Shown: positions 23,775-36,346, counted from the first letter of the stretch. The stretch is 64,000 nucleotides of DNA from Tragulus kanchil (GCA_022376925.1 JAIOJX010000005.1:91237001-91301000), one strand, 5' to 3'. Notes: generated by a model not told the origin, from the letters alone. Numbers and translations are program-made.

Positions 23775-26042
23775 GTGGTTGCTCTGTTCATCAGAGAGAA
23801 TATGTATGTCCTCATTTTTGTGTCTATGTGAATCCATACATCAAATACCAATAACCTAGAAATGATTCCTTTCAACTAACCAAAGTTAATGATAATCAGT
23901 ACTTGCATATTAAAAATAGAGTATACCAATAGAATTAAAAAGCAATGCATTTAAAAGACAAATTGGATTTTTAATCTTTTGAAAAAACATAAAAACAAAA
24001 GCATAAAATACTAAACATTAATACTTTGAATGTAATATGGCCTCTTATCCTTCTGAGAATTATTTTACATATTTTTATTTCTGTTGATGGAAATAACACA
24101 TAACACATTGTTGAGAAAAATCAACAATCCAGAGAATTAAAAAAAAAATTTGTTGTTGTTCATTCACTCAGTTGTGTCCGACTCTGCAGCCCCATGGATT
24201 GCAGCACACCAGGCTTCCCTGACCTTCACCATCTCCTGGAGTTTAGTCAAACTCATGTCTGTTGAGTTGATGATAGCATCCAACCATCTTGTCCTCTGTC
24301 ACCCCCTTCTCCTTCCCTCAATTGTTCCCAGCATCAGGGTCAATACTTTGGCCACCTGATACGAAGAGCTAATTCATTGGAAAAGGAGCTTCAACTTTCA
24401 GCATCAGTCCTTTCAATGAGTATTCAGGGTTGATTTCCTTTAGAATTGACAGGTTTGATCTCCTGGCAGTCCAAGGATACTCTCAAGAGCCCTCTTCTGC
24501 ACCATCGTTCGAAAGCATCAATACTTTGGTGCTCAGCCTTTTTTATGGTCCACCTCTCACATTTGTACATGACTACTGGAAAAACCATAGCTTTGACTAG
24601 ATGGACCTTTGTCTGCAAAGTGATATCTTTGATTTTTAATATACTGTCTAGCTTTATCATACCTTTTCATCTCAGGACCAAGCATCTTTTAATTTCATAG
24701 CTTCAGTAACTATCCGCAGTGTTTTTGAAGTCCAAGAAAATTAAGTCTGTCACTGTTTCTATTTTTTCCCCATATGTTTGCCATGAAGTGATCAGACCAG
24801 ATGCCATGATCTTAGTTTTTTGAATGTTGAGTTTTAAGCCAGCTTTTCACTCTCCTCTTTACCTTCATTATGAGGCTCAGTTCCTCTTCGCTTTCTGCCA
24901 TAAGGGTGGTTGCTCTGTTCATCAGAGAGAATATGTATGTCCTCATTTTGTGTCTATGTGAATCCATACATCAAATACCAATAACCTAGAAATGATTCCT
25001 TTCAACTAACCAAAGTTAATGATAATCAGTACTTGCATATTAAAAATAGAGTATACCAATAGAATTAAAAAGCAATGCATTTAAAAGACAAATTGGATTT
25101 TTAATCTTTTGAAAAAACATAAAAACAAAAGCATAAAATACTAAACATTAATACTTTGAATGTAATATGGCCTCTTATCCTTCTGAGAATTATTTTACAT
25201 ATTTTTATTTCTGTTGATGGAAATAACACATAACACATTGTTGAGAAAAATCAACAATCCAGAGAATTAAAAAAATTTGTTGTTGTTCATTCACTCAGTT
25301 GTGTCCGACTCTGCAGCCCCATGGATTGCAGCACACCAGGTTTCCCCTGACCTTCACCATCTCCTGGAGTTTAGTCAAACTCATGTCTGTTGAGTTGATG
25401 ATAGCATCCAACCATCTTGTCCTCTGTCACCCCCTTCTCCTTCCCTCAATTGTTCCCAGCATCAGGGTCAATACTTTGGCCACCTGATACGAAGAGCTAA
25501 TTCATTGGAAAAGGAGCTTCAACTTTCAGCATCAGTCCTTTCAATGAGTATTCAGGGTTGATTTCCTTTAGAATTGACAGGTTTGATCTCCTGGCAGTCC
25601 AAGGATACTCTCAAGAGCCCTCTTCTGCACCATCGTTCGAAAGCATCAATACTTTGGTGCTCAGCCTTTTTTATGGTCCACCTCTCACATTTGTACATGA
25701 CTACTGGAAAAACCATAGCTTTGACTAGATGGACCTTTGTCTGCAAAGTGATATCTTTGATTTTTAATATACTGTCTAGCTTTATCATACCTTTTCATCT
25801 CAGGACCAAGCATCTTTTAATTTCATAGCTTCAGTAACTATCCGCAGTGTTTTTGAAGTCCAAGAAAATTAAGTCTGTCACTGTTTCTATTTTTTCCCCA
25901 TATGTTTGCCATGAAGTGATCAGACCAGATGCCATGATCTTAGTTTTTTGAATGTTGAGTTTTAAGCCAGCTTTTCACTCTCCTCTTTTACCTTCATTAT
26001 GAGGCTCTTTAGTTCCTCTTCGCTTTCTGCCATAAGGGTGGT
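23775..26042. repeat. Duplication pair D9 (Bov-B 3' part)
   Basis: Copy A 23775-24910, copy B 24906-26042; offset 1131-1132. The copies share GTGGT at the join (24906-24910). Copy A has lost several short pieces in its last 70 bases compared with copy B. Confidence 0.92.
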
Positions 26043-27345
26043 GTCATCTGCATATCTGAGGTTATTGATATTTCTCCCAGCAATCTTGATTCCAGCTTGA
26101 GCTTCATCCAGCCCTGCATTTTGCATGATATAGTCTGCATTTAAGTTAAATAAGCAGGGTGACAATATACAGTCTTGATGTACTCCTTTCCCAACTTTGA
26201 ACTACTTTGTTATTCCATGTCCTGTTCTTAACTGTTGCTTCTTGACCTGCATATGGGTTTCTCAGAAACCAGGTAAGGTGGTCTGGTGTTCCCAATCTCT
26301 TAAAGAATTTTCTGCTGCTTGTTGTGATCCACACAGTCAAAGGCTTTTGTTTAGTCAATAAAGCAGAAGGAGAGGCTTGTCTGAAATTCCTTTGCTTTTT
26401 CTGTGGTCCATTGTATGTTGGCAGTTTGTTCCTCTGGCTTTTGTAAATATAGGTTGTACGTCTGGAAGTTCTTGGTTCATGTACTCTTGAAGCCTAGCTT
26501 AAAGAATTTTGAGTGTTACCTTAACTAGCATGTAAAATGAGTGCAATTGTGTGGTAGTTTGAATATTCTTTGGCATTGCCATTCTTTGGGATAGGAATGA
26601 AAACTAACATTTTCCAGTCCTGTGGCCACTGCTGAGATTTCCTAATTTGCTGGTATATTGACTGCAACACTTAGACAGCAACATTTAAACTTAGAGTTTG
26701 AAACAGCTTAGCTGGAATTCTATCACCCCCACTAGCTTTGCTTATAGCAATGCTTCCAAAGGCCCCCTTGACTTCACCCTCCAGGTTGTCTGACTCTAGA
26801 TGAGTGACCACATCATTGTGGTTGTCCTGGTCATTAAGACCTTTGTTGTACAATTTTTCTATATATTCTTGCCATCTCATCTTAATATCTTATACTTCTG
26901 TTAGGTCCTTACTGTTTCTGTCCCTTATTGTTCCCATCCTTGCATGAAATGTTCCCTTGGTGTCTCTGATTTTCTTGAAAAGACCTCTACTATTTCCTAC
27001 TTTATTGTTTTCTTCTAATTCTTTGCTCTGTTCACTTAAGAAAGCTTTCTTCTCTTCCCTTGCTATTCTTTGGAACTTTGCATTCAGATGGGTATATCTT
27101 TCTTTTTCTCCTTTGCCTTTTACTTCTTTTCTCAGCTATTTGTAAAGATGCCTCACACATCCTTTTTGCCTTGTTGCATTTCTTTTTGTTGGGGACAGTT
27201 TTGACTACCTCCTGAATAGTATTACAAACCTCCATCCACAGTTCCTCAGGCACACTGTCTATCAGATCTAATTCCTTAAGAGTATGTGTCACTTCCACTG
27301 TATAATCATAAGGGATTGGACCTGTTTTGGCTTTGCTGGGACTGT
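24150..27345 (-). mobile_element. Bov-B (RTE-type) LINE, 5'-truncated
   Basis: The plus strand starts with the reverse of the Bov-B 3' end (TTGTTGTTCATTCACTCAGT) and runs back through the ORF to about 27345. With D9 removed, about 2.1 kb of element remains, against about 3.2 kb for a full copy, so the endonuclease half is missing. Bov-B is known to have reached ruminants by horizontal transfer and is abundant in them. The frames are broken in many places, which marks an old copy. D10 copies its 5' part again at 27755-28420. Confidence 0.85.
24424..27298 (-). pseudogene. Bov-B reverse transcriptase ORF, decayed
   Basis: Recognisable blocks from N- to C-terminal: a linker with LDLIDSVPEELWMEV (27032-27298), RWQEYIEKLYNK and SIAISKASGGDRIP (26671-26880), a segment ending in DHLTWFLRNPYAGQEATV (26146-26358), the polymerase core with YADD at residues 38-41 of the frame 25962-26165 (NLRYADDTTLMAESEEEL), and the C-terminal KVHLVKAMVFPVVMYKCERW (24424-24660, repeated at 25552-25788). 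Each block sits in its own short frame, so it cannot make a full protein. Confidence 0.8.
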
Positions 27346-27351
27346 GTGTGC

Positions 27352-27568
27352 GTGCTAATTCACTTTAGTTGTCTCAGACTGTTTGTGGCCCCATGTACTA
27401 TAACCCACTAGGCTCCACTGCCAATGAGATTTTTCAGCTAAGAGTACTGGAGTGAGGTTCCATTTCTTACTCCCGTGGATCTTCCCTTCCCAGGGAAGCA
27501 ACCCGCATCTCTTCTGTCTCCTGCATTGGCCTATGGGTTCTTTGCCACTCACGCCCCCTGGGAAGCTT
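27352..27568 (-). mobile_element. Bov-tA SINE
   Basis: Reverse of a diverged Bov-tA. The Bov-A body is at the left (CAGACTGTTTGTGGCCCCAT), and the tRNA-like head ends in TGCCACTCACGCCCCCTGGG. It abuts the Bov-B 5' truncation point. Confidence 0.8.
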
Positions 27569-28424
27569 TTTTAAACTTGCTATCCAGAAATAACCACCAT
27601 GCTATTTTGCTATATAACCTTGCATTTTTTTCAGTGAATTTTGATATATATTTCCTTTTTTTGATTTTTAAATAGATGAACCATGTTAAAACATACAGTT
27701 TTGTAACCAGCCTTCTTATCTTACTTGTACTTGGCTCTGCATGTTGACTGGTAGCAGCAACATTTAACTAGATTTAAACAGTTAACTGGAATTCTATCAC
27801 CCCCACTAGCTTTGCTTATAGCAATGCTTCCAAAGGCCCCCTTGACTTCACCCTCCAGGTTGTCTGACTCTAGATGAGTGACCACATCATTGTGGTTGTC
27901 CTGGTCATTAAGACCTTTGTTGTACAATTTTTCTATATATTCTTGCCATCTCATCTTAATATCTTATACTTCTGTTAGGTCCTTACTGTTTCTGTCCCTT
28001 ATTGTTCCCATCCTTGCATGAAATGTTCCCTTGGTGTCTCTGATTTTCTTGAAAAGACCTCTACTATTTCCTACTTTATTGTTTTCTTCTAATTCTTTGC
28101 TCTGTTCACTTAAGAAAGCTTTCTTCTCTTCCCTTGCTATTCTTTGGAACTTTGCATTCAGATGGGTATATCTTTCTTTTTCTCCTTTGCCTTTTACTTC
28201 TTTTCTCAGCTATTTGTAAAGATGCCTCACACATCCTTTTTGCCTTGTTGCATTTCTTTTTGTTGGGGACAGTTTTGACTACCTCCTGAATAGTATTACA
28301 AACCTCCATCCACAGTTCCTCAGGCACACTGTCTATCAGATCTAATTCCTTAAGAGTATGTGTCACTTCCACTGTATAATCATAAGGGATTGGACCTGTT
28401 TTGGCTTTGCTGGGACTGTGTGTG

Positions 28425-28640
28425 CGTCTAATTCACTTTAGTTGTCTCAGACTGTTTGTGGCCCCATGTACTATAACCCACTAGGCTCCACTGCCAATGA
28501 GATTTTTCAGCTAAGAGTACTGGAGTGAGGTTCCATTTCTTACTCCCGTGGATCTTCCCTTCCCAGGGAAGCAACCCGCATCTCTTCTGTCTCCTGCATT
28601 GGCCTATGGGTTCTTTGCCACTCACGCCCCCTGGGAAGCT
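28425..28640 (-). mobile_element. Bov-tA SINE, duplicate of 27352-27568
   Basis: D10 copy, offset 1073; two bases are missing near its left edge (GTGCGTCTAATTC against GTGCGTGCTAATTC). Confidence 0.8.
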
Positions 28641-28830
28641 TTTTTAAACTTGCTATCCAGAAATAACCACCATGCTATTTTGCTATATAACCTTGCATTT
28701 TTTTCAGTGAATTTTGATATATATTTCCTTTTTTTGATTTTTAAATAGATGAACCATGTTAAAACATACAGTTTTGTAACCAGCCTTCTTATCTTACTTG
28801 TACTTGGCTCTGCATGTTGACTGGTAGCAG

Positions 28831-30394
28831 TATAATTTGCCACCTGGGCATTTCTGCTGCTCTCATTGTTTTACTACTATTGACACATTTGTTGTAACTT
28901 CTTGCTCTTGTCCTGCTTTGAGGATGTGCTTCCAAGGCCCCTGAAGTGAAATGCTGAGAAAACTATAAATCACTAGGCAGTCACCATACATGCTGGGCAT
29001 GGATTGCTAGTGACTCTCCTTATTTAGAAATACCTGAATTCTAGGATCCTGCTTTCATCAGGAAGGAGTATGCCACCTCTTACAAATGGGGCAGTGCACT
29101 TTGAGAAACTGAAATTGGTTTTTCAGGCAATTTGAAAGTGTGTATCTATCTATCTTTCTCCTCCTTCATATCCTGCTCACCATGAAGGATTTGGTGGTGC
29201 TTTCACATTTTTCTACACAGCTCTTACTTTTCTACAGAAACATTCCACTTTTCAAAAATACCAAATAATTATTTGTTTAAATCTGTGTCACGATGAATTT
29301 TCTGCCTGCTAATAATAATATTATCTTATGTGCAGTAGGAGTGGGGCATTTCAAATTTAGGAACAAGAATATTTCTGCAGGAGGACTTGCCATGTGGATT
29401 CGGCTTGTGGGTTGTTCAATTATCTTTTTTTGGAAATAAAATCCATTTGCTGATTTAACTCCAACTTGGATCCCTCTAATTTTGCTGCTGAAATTGGAGG
29501 AAAAACTAGTTTCTCTAAATATTTTTATAAATATTTTATCAGTTGCAGAATCCTAGCTTCTGGAGCCAGAAGGAATTTAGAGAGTGCGTAAATCCTTAAC
29601 ATGGGGTACTTGAATGAACTTAAGGAGTTCATAACCCCCCAGAAATAACAATTTAAAAATGTGTGTGTTTCCACTTTTCTTACAATGTACAAAGTTTTTA
29701 TTAGATTCCCAAAGGAATCCTTAATGGAAAAATAAAGGTGAAAGAACACTCAGAGCTCTCATTTTGAAATCCAGAAACCTTGCCTAGCATCACAGAACTA
29801 GTTGATAGCAGAGCACAAATTTTGTACCACTCTCTCTTAAATTCTTTTCTTCAGACAAGTGGAGCCCAGGGTTTTCTGCCGTGATTGTGATAGCTAATGT
29901 TAACAGTCATCTCTCAAGAAAAGTATGTGTGTTAGGTAAAACTGTAACTTTATTATAAGTTTTATAGATATAAAGGATGTATATCACATCATATACAAAT
30001 TATATAATGGTATAATTCCATATAAATTTCATACATCTATAACTTCTGAGTGATTTGGTATTTCTTGGTAAATCTATCCGTTTTCAAAAGTTCTTTTGCC
30101 AATGATAATGTCACAGAATCAAACTGTGATGACTCTTCAGTGAAGAGGTCACTCACCTTTCTAATCAAGGGTAGTTCCAACAGAAACACTGAATATAGAA
30201 AAGTGAAGTAACCCATTAGACAAGGAGGTACATGACTTTTTGGCTGAAACTGACAGGGATTTTCAAATACTGTGATACTGAGAATCAATTACTATGGATA
30301 CCTACACTGTTTGGTTCAATCTGAATTATTAACTAAAGTTTTTTCTTCATCATCTTTTACGAAAATTTTGGCCTCTTTTTGTTGATTTTTTATG
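28831..30394. other. Unclassified single-copy sequence
   Basis: The second-longest stretch free of duplication. No exon, RNA gene or repeat family that I can support. Confidence 0.45.
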
Positions 30395-30629
30395 TATTTA
30401 TTTTTCATCCATCTTTATTCTTTTGGCCTGTGTGGGCCTCCCATTGCAGTAGCCTCTCTTGTTGCAGAGCACTGCCTCCAAGCACATGTGCTCCAGAACT
30501 CTGGCTCCTAATAGGACACACAGGTCCAGCCTCTCCAAGGCATGTGGAATCTTCCCAGGCCAGGGATCGAACCAGTGCCCCTTACACTGCAAGATGGACT
30601 ATTTACCCACTGGACTACCAGGGAAGCCC
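30395..30629 (-). mobile_element. tRNA-Glu SINE (CHR type), copy S1
   Basis: Minus-strand SINE with head GCTTCCCTGGTAGTCCAGTG and B-box GTTCGATCCC. Its A-rich tail has the private form ATCTTTATTCTTTTGGCC on the plus strand. Confidence 0.8.
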
Positions 30630-31128
30630 TCTTCCTCAATATTTAGCCTGGACAATCAGCAGAACTCTACATCAAGCCCCAGTTTGTGTCATTTATTGTT
30701 TTCCATAATGCAAATATTCTTTTTTATTTGGCTACCTCTATTGGTCTTTCATTTATTTCTATCTTTATTCCTTTTAGGCCTGTGTGGGCCTCCCATTGCA
30801 GTAGCCTCTCTTGTTGCAGAGCACTGCCTCCAAGCACATGTGCTCCAGAACTCTGGCTCCTAATAGGACACACAGGTCCAGCCTCTCCAAGGCATGTGGA
30901 ATCTTCCCAGGCCAGGGATCGAACCAGTGCCCCTTACACTGCAAGATGGACTATTTACCCACTGGACTACCAGGGAAGCCCTCTTCCTCAATATTTAGCC
31001 TGGACAATCAGCAGAACTCTACATCAAGCCCCAGTTTGTGTCATTTATTGTTTTCCATAATGCAAATATTCTTTTTTATTTGGCTACCTCTATTGGTCTT
31101 TCATTTATTTCTATCTTTATTCCTTTTA
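30425..31128. repeat. 352-bp tandem duplication D11 between SINEs
   Basis: Unit 30425-30776 repeats at 30777-31128 with offset 352. The join lies inside SINE homology. Unlike the other 23 pairs, it is short and repeat-mediated. Confidence 0.9.
30725..30981 (-). mobile_element. tRNA-Glu SINE, copy S2 (chimera of S3 tail and S1 body)
   Basis: The tail side matches S3 (TTTTTATTTGGCTACCTCTA to CTTTATTCCTTTTAGG), and the body and head match S1 (GCCTCTCTTGTTGCAGAGCA). The switch lies between 30777 and 30797. It is either the product of S1-S3 recombination or an assembly loop. Confidence 0.75.
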
Positions 31129-31336
31129 GGCCTGTGTGGGCCTCCCATTACAGTGGCCTCTCTCGTTGCAGAGCACCAGCTCTGGGCACATGTGCTCTAG
31201 AGCACTGGCTCGGCAGTTGGACACATCGGTCCAGCCACCCTGAGGCATGTGGGATCTTCCCAGGCCAGGGATCGAACTGGCGTCCCTTGCACTGCAAGGC
31301 AGACTCTTGACCCACTGGACCACCAGGGAAGCCCCT
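31074..31336 (-). mobile_element. tRNA-Glu SINE (CHR type), copy S3, with target-site duplication
   Basis: Full-length minus-strand SINE, distinct from S1. Flanked by AATGCAAATATTCTT (31059-31073) and AATGCAAGTATTCTT (31337-31351), 14 of 15 bases identical. B-box GTTCGATCCC is present on the minus strand. Confidence 0.85.
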
Positions 31337-31431
31337 AATGCAAGTATTCTTATCCTGGCAGATTTCAAACTGCCAATGAAACCTAACTGGCTGAGGAGTT
31401 GGGAAAAGATGCCCAATACCACAGGTCTTTG

Positions 31432-31641
31432 CAGATGGTGCTAGTGGTAATGAACCTGACTGACAGTGCAGGAAATATAAGAAATGTAAGTTCAGTCCCT
31501 TGGTAGGGGAAAATTCCTAGAGGAGGGCATGGCAACCCACTCAAGGTATTCTTGCCTGGAGAATCCCATGGACAGAAGAGCCATGAGGGCTTCCATTCAT
31601 AGGGATGCAAAGGTTGGACACGACTGAAGCAACTTAACATG
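31432..31641 (+). mobile_element. Bov-tA SINE
   Basis: Plus-strand Bov-tA with a decayed tRNA head (GTAAGTTCAGTCCCTTGGTA) and body (GGCAACCCACTCAAGGTATT, then GGACACGACTGAAGCAACTT). Confidence 0.85.
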
Positions 31642-32156
31642 CAGCACACGTGCCTGATAGCACACTATTTTGTAGTGCCTTCACTATTTAGAACACTAGA
31701 CATAAATAGCTTCATAGTAGACATAATAGTAAAATGTAATAAAATATTCAGAAATGACCATCTTTTATATCTGTTGTTGATGTAACTTCTGTCATTGTAA
31801 GTTTGTATAATTTAATTTTTAATAATGGCTGAGTTTGACAACTGACTTTCAAAATTCCTAAAATTTTAACAGTTGGCTTTCATGACACAATTATAATGAT
31901 TAATTATATATAATTAACTCCAATTATTATAATTAAGCCCAGCCCACCCCTGGTTCTGTCCCTGCCATGGTTTTCAAGATCCTGGACTGCAGGGAGAAAG
32001 CAGCAGAGGTGAGTTTCCTGGGTCCCACGACTTTAGAACTCAAGTGAATTAAAGCAGCATGTGTGACAGAGACAGGGTCCAAAGTCAACAATTCTTTAAA
32101 CAAAAAGTTTTGCACCACACCAGATCACAAGGATACTGCAGGGGGGAATGGTGGAT

Positions 32157-32419
32157 TTTTATTTGGCTACCTCTATTGGTCTTTCATTTATTTCTATCTT
32201 TATTCCTTTTAGGCCTGTGTGGGCCTCCCATTACAGTGGCCTCTCTCGTTGCAGAGCACCAGCTCTGGGCACATGTGCTCTAGAGCACTGGCTCGGCAGT
32301 TGGACACATCGGTCCAGCCACCCTGAGGCATGTGGGATCTTCCCAGGCCAGGGATCGAACTGGCGTCCCTTGCACTGCAAGGCAGACTCTTGACCCACTG
32401 GACCACCAGGGAAGCCCCT
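32157..32419 (-). mobile_element. tRNA-Glu SINE, D12 copy of S3
   Basis: Same element as 31074-31336, offset 1083. Its left flank is join filler, so it has lost the left target-site copy. That is direct evidence that the copy is secondary. Confidence 0.8.
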
Positions 32420-32515
32420 AATGCAAGTATTCTTATCCTGGCAGATTTCAAACTGCCAATGAAACCTAACTGGCTGAGGAGTTGGGAAAAGATGCCCAAT
32501 ACCACAGGTCTTTGC

Positions 32516-32724
32516 AGATGGTGCTAGTGGTAATGAACCTGACTGACAGTGCAGGAAATATAAGAAATGTAAGTTCAGTCCCTTGGTAGGGAAGATTCCC
32601 TAGAGGAGGGCATGGCAACCCACTCAAGGTATTCTTGCCTGGAGAATCCCATGGACAGAAGAGCCATGAGGGCTTCCATTCATAGGGATGCAAAGAGTTG
32701 GACACGACTGAAGCAACTTAACAT
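32516..32724 (+). mobile_element. Bov-tA SINE, duplicate of 31432-31641
   Basis: D12 copy. It differs by small indels (for example GGGAAGATTCCCTAGAGG against GGGGAAAATTCCTAGAGG). Confidence 0.85.
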
Positions 32725-33497
32725 GCAGCACACGTGCCTGATAGCACACTATTTTGTAGTGCCTTCACTATTTAGAACACTAGACATAAATAGCTTCATA
32801 GTAGACATAATAGTAAAATGTAATAAAATATTCAGAAATGACCATCTTTTATATCTGTTGTTGATGTAACTTCTGTCATTGTAAGTTTGTATAATTTAAT
32901 TTTTAATAATGGCTGAGTTTGACAACTGACTTTCAAAATTCCTAAAATTTTAACAGTTGGCTTTCATGACACAATTATAATGATTAATTATATATAATTA
33001 ACTCCAATTATTATAATTAAGCCCAGCCCACCCCTGGTTCTGTCCCTGCCATGGTTTTCAAGATCCTGGACTGCAGGGAGAAAGCAGCAGAGGTGAGTTT
33101 CCTGGGTCCCACGACTTTAGAACTCAAGTGAATTAAAGCAGCATGTGTGACAGAGACAGGGTCCAAAGTCAACAATTCTTTAAACAAAAAGTTTTGCACC
33201 ACACCAGATCACAAGGATACTGCAGTGGTGGTGGTGATGATGTGCTGGGATTTCTTTTTGGGAGACATATTTATTTTTCTTTAAGATCCATTTTAGGTAA
33301 TTTTAATAATATTTCCATGGATATGTGCCAAAAAGATGTTCAGATATAGATATCAGAGTAACCTTTATTATTGATGTTGAAATTCTCTTTCTACTGTTAG
33401 CATTAATTTGTACATTTTGCAGCAGTGTTATGTGGCTCTTAAGGATTTGTGATGGCTATATAGTTTTGAAAATATTTTTTAAAAATAATTAATTTAT

Positions 33498-33819
33498 GGC
33501 TATTCTGAGTTTTCACTGCTGCACAGGCTCCTCTCTTGTTGCAGGGAGTGGGAGATACTCTCTAGTTGAGGTGAACAGGCTTCTTGTTGCGGTGACTTTT
33601 CTAGTTGTGGAACTCGGGCTTTAGGGATCATGGGCTTCGGTAGTTGTGGCACAGGGGCTCAATAGTTGTGGTTCCGAGGCTCTAGAGCTCAGGCTTAATA
33701 GTTGTGGCTCATGGGCTTAGTTGTTCTGCAGGATATGGAATCTTCCCGGATCAGGGATCGAACTTGTGTCTACTGCATTGGCAGGCGAACTCTTTACCAC
33801 TGAGCTGCCAGAGAAGTCC
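33498..33819 (-). mobile_element. Older CHR-type SINE
   Basis: Minus strand: tRNA head (ACTTCTCTGGCAGCTCAGTG), B-box-like GTTCGATCCCTGATCC, then a body of repeated TAGTTGTGG-type modules (plus-strand reading) typical of CHR SINEs shared with whales and hippos. AAAATAATT occurs on both flanks and may be the target site. More diverged than the other SINEs here. Confidence 0.7.
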
Positions 33820-33998
33820 TGAAAATAATTTTTTATCAAAACAACCACAAAAAATAAAGTCAAAGAGACTGAGTAAAGTGTCCCATTCCAAGAATGAGAT
33901 ATATGTATAAGCACTAAAGGAGAAAGCTGTCCATTATTTATTAGGAACTAAAAAGGTGGCTTATTGTTTTCAAGTGTCTATGACCATGTTTCTGTCTG

Positions 33999-34046
<48 letters not shown>

Positions 34047-35224
34047 TAGATACACCCTGGACTATGTGTAACTGTGTCTAACTGGAGAAGTGGTTAACTA
34101 CTCTTGACTTATTACAATTGTTTTTCAATGATTAGTTACTTGTATGTAAAGAAATGGCAAAGGCAAAACACCAAGAAAAAAAAAAAGACAGAAAAACTAA
34201 GCCAAAATATAGACAAAGTAACAGACAAAAACTAAGGTAGGAATCCAAGAGTCTGTAACTAAGGAATATCCGTAGGGAGTAAGAAAATGAGAAGATTCTA
34301 AAAGCCAACAGGAAACAAATTCCCAAGAAATGTCCTTGGTAGTGAAACGTGGAGATCCAAATTCGAAGCCGGTAGTCTTCATACTGGAAAGAGAGAGACT
34401 TGCTAACAGTACAATTTCCTGTTGCTAAAACCAGCTGCTCTACCTTCTTGGTTCTCTTAACCATTTTAACAAAAAACATCAGCATCAAGGGCATTTTAGA
34501 AATGAGAAGAATGTTACTTTCAAACAGGTGCAGGGAAGTCAGACATCAGAAACATTTTCTCACCAAATGAAAATGTAATATTCATTGAAGGGAGAAAATG
34601 CAAGATGTTAGTGGACTGCACATGCTGACAAAACTAGAAATTTCTCATGATTATGCCTGCAAAGGCCAGGGCATATCTTTTATAAGACGTTAGTATTATA
34701 AACACAAGGAATAAAGTTGTTTCCCTGAACAAGAAATGCTCAATGTTTCATTTATTTCCAGGAGCAGAACTTAACAAGCTGACCTGTTGTTTTTGGTTTA
34801 TACCAGTACAAAGTGTCTTTTCCCTTCCTTTCTGAAGATGGGTCATGATGTACATACTTAGTTATAATAACAGAGGGCAATGTGTCCATTTTGCTTCCAC
34901 ACTCCTAAACAAAGTAATTCAGAAAGATTGTGAAGGAACAGAAAAATATGTCTGGCAACTGAAAACCAAAGCACAGTACCTGTGTCACATGATTAATATT
35001 AGAAAAAGTTTAATTCTCGCCTATGGTGATTATGATACTGATGATCTACCCAATTGGAAGAGTATGTTTCCCATAAGATATTCTTCTAAGGGAAACTGAT
35101 TGGCCAGAGAATGAATAAGATTTTCTTAATAATCAATCAATTATTATTTTGAATCAAACTGTTTACACTTTCATGAAGTTCAGATTCAGTAGTGGAGGGA
35201 AATGTAACTTATGCACTACTAAGA
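33820..35224. other. Unclassified sequence with a (GT)n tract
   Basis: No gene or transposon recognised outside the microsatellite. An 84-codon frame at 34845-35099 resembles nothing I know and is probably chance. Confidence 0.4.
34004..34045 (+). repeat. (GT)n microsatellite
   Basis: About 20 uninterrupted GT units, single copy in the window. Confidence 0.95.
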
Positions 35225-35580
35225 ATAAGTTTGTATTACTGTATAGAAAACAGCTAACCAACAAGGTCCTATTGTGTAGCACAAGGAATCATGTTCAGTA
35301 TCCTATAAGAAGCCATAATGGAAAAGAAGATGAAAAATAATGTATATATATACATACATATATGTACATATATATGTACATATATGTATGTATGTATATA
35401 TATATATATATATACATATTATCCCAGTAGGTGTGTATTATATGAGTGTGTGTAGATATATATAACTAAATCGTATATACACATATATATGTGTGTATAT
35501 ATATATATATATATGTAACTAAATTACTGCTATACAGAGGAAAATAACACAACATTGTAATTAACACCAAAAAGAGTAAA
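35225..35580 (+). mobile_element. L1 3' UTR fragment with expanded microsatellite
   Basis: Plus-strand L1 3' end: AAGGTCCTATTGTGTAGCAC, AGCCATAATGGAAAAGAAGA, an expanded TA-rich tract, then TAACACAACATTGTAATTAA. Old and 5'-truncated. Confidence 0.65.
35341..35514 (+). repeat. Compound (TA)n/(TACA)n/(TG)n microsatellite
   Basis: A run of TA, TACA, TATG and TG units broken by about 60 bases of ordinary sequence. It grew within the A/T-rich part of the L1 3' UTR. Confidence 0.9.
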
Positions 35581-36346
35581 TTTATTTTAGAATGCTTGCT
35601 AAACTGAAATGTTTGTTTAAAGTCATCCTAAACCTCACTGAATGGTACAAATGTTTAGTATCTTGATATTTATCCTTCTCCTTTTTCTGTTTATAAGCAG
35701 TATAAAGGGTGCAGAAAAAATGATGAGTGGTTTATAATTAAGAAGACTTAACCAAGTGTCAAGTACTGAGTGGGAATCTGGGTCTGTACTGGGTTCATCT
35801 CAGTTGTGCTCATCTCTGGGAATGCCTGGAACCATAATGCTGACCCTTGACTAGACAAAAGTGCAATGTACTGTATTCCCTCACACTAAGATCAGGGCTC
35901 ACCAGCTAGTGAGCATTGTTTACAGAAAATGTACTGAGAGGTTGTTCTTTTTGTTTTGTTTTGCATCTGATTTCTATTTTCTTTGTTTCGCTCTTGAGAC
36001 TGGTCAGTGTCCTGGGTTTGGCTATGTGACTGGAGAGGTGCAGAAATCTCTTTGAGTAAGTGGTTCTTCTGAGACCAAGTGTCTTGCTTGGGATCTTGGT
36101 GGTTCTGGACCTGAAGACAAAGCCTATCCTGTGAAACTGAGAAAGGGCACTGGAATCTGTGCCTAGAAACTTTCCTTGGAAGAGTATGTTTCCCATAAGA
36201 TATTCTTCTAAGGGAAACTGATTGGCCAGAGAATGAATAAGATTTTCTTAATAATCAATCAATTATTATTTTGAATCAAACTGTTTACACTTTCATGAAG
36301 TTCAGATTCAGTAGTGGAGGGAAATGTAACTTATGCACTACTAAGA

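Larger units (their letters stand above)
26676..28830. repeat. Duplication pair D10 (Bov-B 5' part and Bov-tA)
   Basis: Copy A 26676-27757, copy B 27755-28830; offset 1079 falling to 1073 within the first 40 bases, where copy B is scrambled. Three bases are shared at the join. Confidence 0.9.
31073..33225. repeat. Duplication pair D12
   Basis: Copy A 31073-32141, copy B 32156-33225; offset 1083-1084. The 14 bases between the copies look like a garbled version of the GGTGGTGGTG run that follows copy B. Confidence 0.9.

Noticed and set aside
30379..31200. Family of 109-134-codon plus-strand frames resembling each other
   Set aside because: They are readings through the three adjacent antisense SINEs, not paralogous genes.
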